From: Spirodela intermedia
Lineage: Eukaryota; Streptophyta; Magnoliopsida; Alismatales; Araceae
Assembly (NCBI GenBank): GCA_902729315.2
Contig: LR746278.1
Span: 126,501-190,500, forward strand
Length of the DNA: 64,000 bases
Reading direction: 5' to 3'
This document shows, piece after piece, positions 56,536-64,000 of this stretch (positions within the stretch are counted from its first letter, which is position 1; every line of letters begins with the position of its first letter). The position numbers and the translations under genes are program-made. Under the pieces are notes generated by a model, which had not been told where the DNA came from, searched no databases, and saw only the letters and a list, made by a program, of their open reading frames with translations.

Positions 56536-58335
56536 GTCTTCTCTCTGCGCTCTGTCTACCCCCCGCCGTCTTTCTGTCAGGCCGGGATGAGGAGGGGAAA
56601 AGGTGCCAACTTTCGGACGCTGTCTGTTTGTGTCTGTGCCGTTTTATTTACTATCCACTAGATGTTTGGTTAATAAAAAACAATTATATGAGGTTCGGGG
56701 TCGGAAAAAAATAAAAAGAAGGGGGGGGTATGGCCATGAACGGCAGGCATATCGCGAATTAATTGATTGCATGTGCACCCGAAAAGGTAACCTTATTTTC
56801 TGCGGCATGATATTTTCCTGTGGCTAATTAGTTGCAAGTCCCTGTGAACCATGAAGATTTGGGTATAGGTCCCTCATCAACGAAGCTGTGGGTCCCTCAC
56901 AGGCTACCCTCCGTCAACGTCCCTATTCAAATCAAGCAATTTAATAGCCACTGTCAATCAGTCGCGTGATTCACGTGGAAAATCGGAAGAAGTACATCCG
57001 CAATATATTTTGTGATGAGGGTGAAAGAGTAATTGTGAGCCGTTGGGCGTAGTTGTCTGCCGACAGCGATGCCACGTGTCTGACACCCCATCGGCCGCCC
57101 CCATTATAGTATTTTTATAAAAATATGTCGGCGGGGGAATTTGACTTTTGTCCAGATTTTTTTTTTCTGTCTTCTTTTGCGGTGGTCGTAGAAGCCTCCT
57201 CTGTGCCTGTCCATTTTGATCTCGAAGGCCCGCCCCGATCACACCTCCCTCTATCTCTCTCTCACTCCCACTCTCTTCTCTCTCTAGGGCCTTCTCTGGA
57301 CGTCTTAGTACATGTATCAGGAAGTATGGCCTCTCTCTCTCTCTCTCTCTCCTCTGTATCCCTGGTCCTCTCTGTCCCGCTCTGCAATGGATGCGGAAGG
57401 AGGTGAAGAGATAATGTAACTGTGCTCCTTCCTCTGACTGTTACCCTTGTCTCCTGTCGTCGTGCCAGCCGTTCTCCCTCGTCCGCTGGATTCCTCGTTC
57501 CCTGTCTAGTAACCGACGGGTGAATAGAGAGATAGAGAGAGAGACGGCCACCATTTACTTCTCGCCGTCGCTCTCCTGATAGCTGTCCGACGTCGTCCAC
57601 GGGTTTCCGGCGCCACCTGCTGCCGTCTTCTCCCCCCTCGGGTTCATCCGTCCTCCACGGGGCAGTAGAAAAAGAACAGAGCTAGCAAACGGAATTGTCT
57701 GGGTATCATCGGAAGAGGAAGGTCTGTTAGAATACTCGCCCCTTCTCTCTCCTTCCCATCCCCCTGCCTCCCTTCTTCTACGCTGTTTTCTCTGGCCCAA
57801 GAATTCCGCTCTCCCAGAGGAGGCATCACGGCTTCTATCTAGTGCTCACCCCCATGGCTCCTCGCACTGCAGTGTCAAGAAGCAGAAGAAGCCGGCACGG
57901 TCGTCTCCCTTCGTCCTGGTTTTTCGACTTGATTGGCCCTCAAATCTAGGCAAAGCGGGGAGGGAGAGGAACGAGGGGAAAACAACCAGGAGAGGCCAGG
58001 TATGATTTCCCCGGGCGCCTTTTCTCTCCTTTCTATGTTTCCGAACTTTTATCTGTCAATCCTGGGCGGGATTACAGATACAGAGGCACACAGAGAGAGA
58101 GGAAAAATTAAATGTCCGTGGCTTTTCTTTTTTTCTTTTTTTCCTAGGAAACGGAAGAACATTGCTTACAGTTCGGTGGCTAATTATACTCAACGTCGTG
58201 TGAATTATCACCTGTATCGATCGTTGACCAACGCATGCTGCCATTTTTTAACATGCCTGTGATCTTATGTCCGTATATTTCAGGGGAATAATTCCGCGAA
58301 ATACGTACGGTCTACCCTCCACCTGATCGGCACAG
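56435..58335. other. PEAMT 3' end and OSCA promoter/leader
   Basis: About 1.9 kb. A CT tract near 56504-56535 lies in the PEAMT 3' region. CT tracts at 57246-57350 probably mark the OSCA leader. A likely 5' untranslated intron runs from a GTATGA donor at 58000 to a CAG at 58281-58283. After that acceptor the next ATG is the OSCA start at 58336. I see no other gene. Confidence 0.55.
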
Positions 58336-61300
58336 ATGGCTACCCTGGGTGACCTGGGTTTGTCTGCGGGGATCAACATTCTCAGTGCCTTCGTGTTCTT
58401 GGTGATATTTGCTATACTGAGGCTGCAACCATTCAACGACAGAGTGTACTTCCCCAAGTGGTATCTCCGGGGTCTACGGAGCAGCCCGACAACCTCTGGG
58501 GTCGTGCAGAAGATTGTGAATTTGGATTACAGGTCGTACCTGAGATTCCTGGTGTGGATGCCAGAAGCCCTGAAAATGCCCGAAGCTGAGCTTATTAGCC
58601 ACGCAGGGCTCGACTCAGCGGTGTATCTACGCATATATCTGATCGGGTATGCCGCATTGCTCAAGAAGCCCGTTCCTTTTTCGCTTGTATCATCGTTCTG
58701 AGAGGAGGATGATGATGATGATGATCTTGTTGACTACTGTCTGTCTGTTCTTCGCTCTCATTGACCACGAGCAATTATTTACTCTCTACAGGCTGAAAAT
58801 ATTTGTTCCGATTACTTTCCTTGGATTCGCGGTGTTGGTGCCTGTCAACTGGACCAATAACACTCTCGAAGACTCAAAGCTGGTATTCAGTAGCATAGAC
58901 AAGCTTACAATCTCCAACATTCCAGAAGGATCGCACAGGTGAGCAAAGCTCACAGCCTCGATCTCTTCGTCTGCTTGCAGCTTTTCAGCCCCTCTGAGGG
59001 TGGATGTCGGTTATCAGAGGATCCATCGTACGTCAACTCTCACGTTGTCATCAATGGTGATTGGCATTTATGCCTGCTCCATCTCTGTGTGGCCTAGTGA
59101 ACGCAGAGTTTCTGATGATTCTTGCTTTATAAATTCCTTTTTAATATGCTTGGAGCTAAAAATGATGATGCTCGACGACATATAACGTTTTGATTATTTC
59201 TGTCAGCAGAGTTAGCTCCTTGGATAGAGGATGCCGTGGGTAATGAAATAATTAATTAATATGCTCCTTGCATAGGTCAAACTATGGAAAAAGAGCAGAA
59301 TAGCAGCAATGAGAACGTTAATTTCCCTGTTTGTCTTGCCTATTGTGTGTGGCGTGTGGACTTAGGCTCTGATCAGCAGAATCACTGGTTTGGACGAAAA
59401 AGACTGGTCATTGACTAAATACTAACAGTAAACTTGTGATTACTTATCCAATTTTGTGGTATGTGTATTAAAGGGGCTCATTTGACGACTTTAATAGCAT
59501 ATGATATAATGGTGTCATGTACAAGACTATCTGGGTGCTTTTACTGGGGAATTTAGACGGCTTTCAGTGAAATTCACCCTGCCTTAACCTTTTCTTTATT
59601 GGAGTGCTCAATGAAACTAGCTCCTATGATCTGCTGTATGATATTCTTCATCAACTTTGCAGATTTTGGGTTCATCTGCTAATGGCATATGCTTTTACTA
59701 TCTGGACATGCTACGTCTTGCTTAAGGAGTATGAGACAGTTGCAACAATGAGATTGCATTTTCTTGCTACAGAGAGGCGACGCCCGGACCAATTTACAGT
59801 AAGTCTTCCCCCGAAGAAAAAGATTCAACTCTGAAAGCTATTTTTTAACAGTTTCATGTTTTTTTCTTTATGGTGCCAAATGATCCTTCAATTTCTATGG
59901 TGGTATTTATGGTAGCTAAGTGGCACAGTTTTTCCCATCCTAGTAAACATATATTTGACAAAAAAAATTAATATCATCTGATCACTCCCTCTGAATAGTA
60001 AACTACTTACTTTGGCTCTTTGCAGGTACTTGTAAGGAATGTACCACCTGATCCTGATGAATCTGTTAGCGAGCTTGTGGAACACTTCTTTCTGGTCAAC
60101 CATCCTGATCACTACCTCACTCATCAGGTTCAGTCCACAAGCCTTGTGCTTACATTTATCATTGTTGGCAGCTTTCATGGGCATCAGTTATTTAAAGCTT
60201 TTTACCATCTATCGTTTATTTTTAGGTTGTTTATAATGCAAACGATCTGGCTAAACTGGTCAAAGAGAAGAAAAAGATGCAGAATTGGCTTGATTACAGT
60301 CAACTGAGATATGAGCGGAATCCAAAAATTAGGCCTACTCACAAGGTACAGTTGCCTGGATGCTTGTTATGTGTATTCCTTGTTACATTACACCGTGAGA
60401 GTTCTCTCTCTTTATAGCTCTTATGTGGAAGTATGCACAACTGAGGCCATCTATTTACTTTTCCAGACTGGTTTTCTTGGACTGTGGGGCAGGAGGGTTG
60501 ACTCTATCGAGTATTACACATCCGAGATAGATAGGCTGTCAGAAGAAGTAAGTGAATTTCTTTGGATATCTTAAAGTTTTCTATTTATTTTTCTCCGTCT
60601 AAAGAACATGAACCCACGAATGAAGTATTAGCTGCATGAATTCCTCCCAAAAAGGCACACAATTTAATGAGATTATAAGAACTGGTATCCCTAATCTGCT
60701 TTCAAATCAAAGAAAGATCGCAAACTTGTTATTGGAATTCGTTTTCTTCCTTTTTTTCTTCTTCTGATCAACTATTTAATATAGGAAACTGCAGAGCGTG
60801 CGAGGACAAGGAAGAGCACCAAGTATGTCATGCCAGCAGCATTCGTATCTTTTAGAACACGATGGGCGGCAGCTGTTTGTGCACAGACACAGCAGACCCG
60901 GGATCCAGGGATATGGTTAACAGCATGGGCTCCAGAGCCTCGAGACGTGTATTGGCCAAATCTTGCGATTCCACTCGTTTCTCTTACAATCAGAAAGTTG
61001 ATAGTAGCGGTGGCGTTCTTCTTTCTCACCTTCTTCTTCATGATTCCTATCGCATTTGTTCAATCTCTTGCAAACTTAGAGGGAATTGGGAAGGTCGCTC
61101 CATTCTTGAAGCCCATAATAGAAATGTATGAACTCTTCTCCCTGGAACTCCTCGTGCACATACACCCTCTTTCTAACCGGTAACACGCCACTCCTTTTAC
61201 AGAGACTTTATCAAATCATTCATACAAGGCTTTCTTCCGGGGATTGCTCTTAAGATTTTCCTCATCTTGCTGCCAACTATTCTGATGCTCATGTCCAAGT

Positions 61301-63627
61301 TTGAAGGAATTGTGGCGGTCTCAGCTCTCGAGCGAAGATCAGCATCCAAATATTATCTCTTCTTACTTGTCAACGTTTTTCTTGGGAGTGTGATTGCTGG
61401 CACTGCCTTCCAACAGCTCAACACCTTCATTCATCAACCAGCAAATGAGTATGTTTCTGACATTGCACATCGTATAATGCTGTTAGCTCAAATGCTCGCG
61501 TGACAAAAGCTGAAAATGCTTATTTATCAGTCGTCAAAATGAGTAGGTCTATGAAATACAAAAAAAGTGCATCTGGGTTCATAAGATTTTATTCTTAAAA
61601 GTGTTTAGACGGGCAGATGGAAAAGAATTCATTTTTACATATGAATTAAACATAAGAAAAAAAAATCTTTGGGCACGATATCACTCTCCCAAACAACAAA
61701 AACAGTAAGTTTCTCCTCTGCTTTCCTTCGTTAGTATATATAAATACTTAAAATATGTAGACATATGCATGCACACCTTTACATATAGATGTTCCTGTTT
61801 ATAACTGTAAAGTCACTAGCAGAATAATTTTTCTTCGAAGGGATGATAAAGACGTTGGTGGCAGTGCCGTTTACATTTGCATGTAATGTGGGTGTATTTC
61901 TCTGTCCATTAAACGTTGCCCATTGAATAGGGGTTTATGGGTCGTGCCTTTTATGATTCCTCTGTTGTTGTGCAATTTCAATTATTGATGGGTTTTTATA
62001 TCTTGATAGCATGCATTTTTTTATCATACGACCTGGTTCCATGCCTGAAGCATTGCGCTGTTCCAGATGTTCCCTCTGCACATGCCTCCGATTTTTTTCA
62101 GCTATGATCACACTGAGATCTGTCCTGCCCGCATCTGACGTGTTTCTGCAGGATTCCGATCACTATTGGCCAATCCATTCCCCTGAAAGCAACCTTCTTC
62201 ATAACTTATATCATGGTTGATGGATGGGCTGGGGTTGCTGGGGAAATCCTGAGGCTGAAACCGCTGATAATATACCACCTGAAGAACTTCTTTCTGGTGA
62301 AGACCGAGAGAGACAGAGAAGCAGCAATGGACCCAGGGAGCATCGGATTCAACACCTCTGAACCACAAATACAGTTGTATTTCTTGCTCGGCCTGGTTTA
62401 TGCCGTCAGCACACCGTTCCTGCTTCCTTTTATTCTGGTGTTCTTTGGTCTCGCATACGTTGTCTACCGCCATCAGGTTGATTCCCCAGTCAAATTTGCT
62501 ATTCTGTGTTCATCATTATGTAAAATATGTGATTCTCTATGTCCTGATCTATTTCTCCTCTCTCTCTCGCTTTCTTCTTGTTGTTGCTATTGTTAGATCA
62601 TCAACGTCTACAACCAAGAGTACGAGAGTGGCGCCCAGTTCTGGCCGGATGTGCATGGACGTATTATCACTGCATTGATCATATCTCAGGTGCTCCTATT
62701 CGGATTGATGAGCACGAAGAAAGCGGCTCAGTCAACGCCTTTGCTCATCGCTCTTCCCGTGATGACCATATGGTTCCATATATACAGCAAAAGCCGCTAC
62801 CAGCCAGCATTCGTCAAGTTTCCATTGCAGGTTCTGCTCACTGCCACTCCTCCTTCCATCTTGTTTCTGAACTCTGCGGCCATAGAGTTTCTTTTTTTTG
62901 TCAAAGTTTCCATTGCAAGTTTCCATCTTGTTTCGTCAAGCAAAGGACCCCTCTTCCTCCTTCGCTTTGACATTAGATGTTAGACTTGCGTGGAAAAGAT
63001 GACTTTTTTTTTCTTTTTCTGAGGACAGGATCTGGGTGGCGAGTCCTTTCTAGGTATATATATACATACATACCACGGTGCAAGCTATCTGCTTGTTTTC
63101 TGGCTCAATATTTCTGCGATTTTTTGCCTTGATATTTCTTCTTCTTCTACAATCAATAACTGTTCTTCTGTGCGGGGGATTATTACAATCAAAACTTTCG
63201 CGGTTGATGTATTTATTTATTTATTTACTTCTTCCCTGATAGCTCTCAGAAGTGATTCTTCTGGGTATAAATGGTTGATTATTTATCTGTGGTATGCCCG
63301 AGTAGAGCCAAAGACTCTTGCTCGCGCAGTGTTCTTCATACGAAGATTGATCCTTGTGCTTCACAGGAAGCGATGATGAAAGATACCCTCGAACGAACTC
63401 GGGAGCCCAACCTGGACCTGAAGGGGTACCTTTCGAATACCTACGTCCATCCGGTGTTCAAGGATGACGAAGACGAGGACAACGAGGATGTCCCCTACGA
63501 CCATGACCGATCGCTCGTGCTCACAAAGCGCGTGTCGCGGAGGAACACGCCCGTTCCCAGCCGGCACAACGCGTCGTCGCCGCCCTCTTTGAAAGGAGCT
63601 GGTGATGGTGGCCCAGATTTCCTCTGA
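58336..63627 (+). CDS. OSCA/CSC1-like mechanosensitive cation channel
   Basis: OSCA proteins (DUF221, TMEM63 relatives) are plasma-membrane channels opened by hyperosmotic or mechanical stress that let Ca2+ in. Eleven exons: 58336-58646, 58792-58938, 59663-59798, 60026-60127, 60226-60345, 60467-60547, 60785-61125, 61203-61448, 62152-62476, 62597-62830 and 63367-63627; 767 residues with exact phases. The start MATLGDLGLSAGINIL matches the family. Landmarks: QPFNDRVYFPKWY, VPVNWTNNTLE, VLVRNVPPDPDESVSELVEHFFLVNHP, NWLDYSQLRYERNP, TGFLGLWGRRVDSI, WAPEPRDVYWPNLAIP, IKSFIQGFLPGIALKIFL, FEGIVAVSALERRSA, YIMVDGWAGVAGEILRL, PFILVFFGLAYVVYRHQ and YLSNTYVHPVF. These include the pore-lining helices of the TMEM16-like fold. 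The sequence looks most like the OSCA1 group. The C-terminal tail is acidic. Confidence 0.96.
62813..62937 (+). repeat. Partial direct duplication at the exon 10 donor of OSCA
   Basis: The 3' end of exon 10, GTCAAGTTTCCATTGCAG, recurs in the intron near 62902-62920 as GTCAAAGTTTCCATTGCAAG. A TTTCCATCTTGTTTC-like segment follows the intronic copy and has a partner before it (62856-62872). The intronic copy has lost the splice donor. Confidence 0.75.
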
Positions 63628-63965
63628 ACACACCGCTGCTGCTGCGTTTGGACCGTAAAAGGTTGTGCTTTGCATACCCCGGGGTGAGTGTGTGACCTAA
63701 ATGGCCTTGGCCAATCAATGTATGTAAATCCATGCTCTCAGTCTGGTGGGGGAGCGCCCTTCTTGTACAGGATGCTTACGCCTCCGGTGTTGAGTCAGGC
63801 TGAAGAGAAAATAATGACCTAAACGGCTATGCATGCTCATCCTTCTCCTATGCCCGTTGACGTATGGTGTGCGTGTCCCTTCGGCAGATGCCTTCTATGT
63901 GACCCTCCTGCTCTGGGTTAGACCCATTGCGTTAAAAAATGTAAAATTCGGGTCATTCCTAATTG

Positions 63966-64000
<35 letters not shown>
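63628..64000 (+). other. OSCA 3' region ending in a (GT)n repeat
   Basis: Likely 3' untranslated region of the OSCA gene. The window ends inside a (GT)n microsatellite that starts near 63967. No gene is seen. Confidence 0.7.

Noticed and set aside
1-64000. CRISPR arrays, operons, phage or bacterial features, or an entirely new system
   Set aside because: All confident genes are known plant families with spliceosomal introns. The only arrays are microsatellites.

Overview
This window is nuclear DNA of a flowering plant. Fifteen genes of typical land-plant families carry short GT-AG introns. Several are plastid nuclear genes (thioredoxin z, the STN7 kinase) or plant-only families (callose synthase, CrRLK1L kinase, OSCA channel, ANTH protein). 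The intronless genes are very GC-rich, leaders are full of CT/GA microsatellites, and introns and spacers are AT-rich. Small introns (often 70-120 bp) and about one gene per 4 kb suggest a compact monocot genome. That lineage call is inference and is not proven by any single marker.

Layout: 0-3.9 kb, the last 13 coding exons of a callose synthase (+). 4.1-9.1 kb, an SMP/C2-domain membrane-contact protein of the NTMC2T6 type (-). 10.5-12.7 kb, organellar ribosomal protein bL32m (-). 13.9-15.6 kb, an intronless secreted aspartic protease (+). 16.9-20.9 kb, DEAD-box helicase LOS4/DBP5 (-). 23.2-25.9 kb, thioredoxin CITRX/TRX z (-). 26.3-26.8 kb, a pectin methylesterase/invertase inhibitor (-). 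27.6-30.2 kb, an intronless FERONIA/ANXUR-type receptor kinase (-). 31.3-32.2 kb, an IST1-like ESCRT protein (-). 33.3-34.8 kb, a class-3 lipase-like protein (+). 35.1-36.4 kb, a plastid-targeted atypical SDR protein (-). 36.9-40.3 kb, thylakoid kinase STN7 (+). 40.7-49.7 kb, an ANTH clathrin assembly protein (-). 52.8-56.4 kb, phosphoethanolamine N-methyltransferase with an upstream ORF (+). 58.3-63.6 kb, an OSCA/CSC1-like channel (+).

The genes do not form one pathway; this is an ordinary plant gene neighbourhood. Local relationships worth noting are the 460-bp divergent start-codon interval between the plastid SDR gene and STN7, and the adjacent same-strand pair of a pectin-inhibitor gene and a malectin-domain receptor kinase. 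I rebuilt exon-intron structures by reading splice sites and phases by hand. For most genes the exon sums are exact multiples of three. Three models have a real problem: the callose synthase penultimate donor, the lipase start, and the IST1-like third exon. I found no CRISPR array, tRNA, rRNA, intact transposon or wholly novel system.
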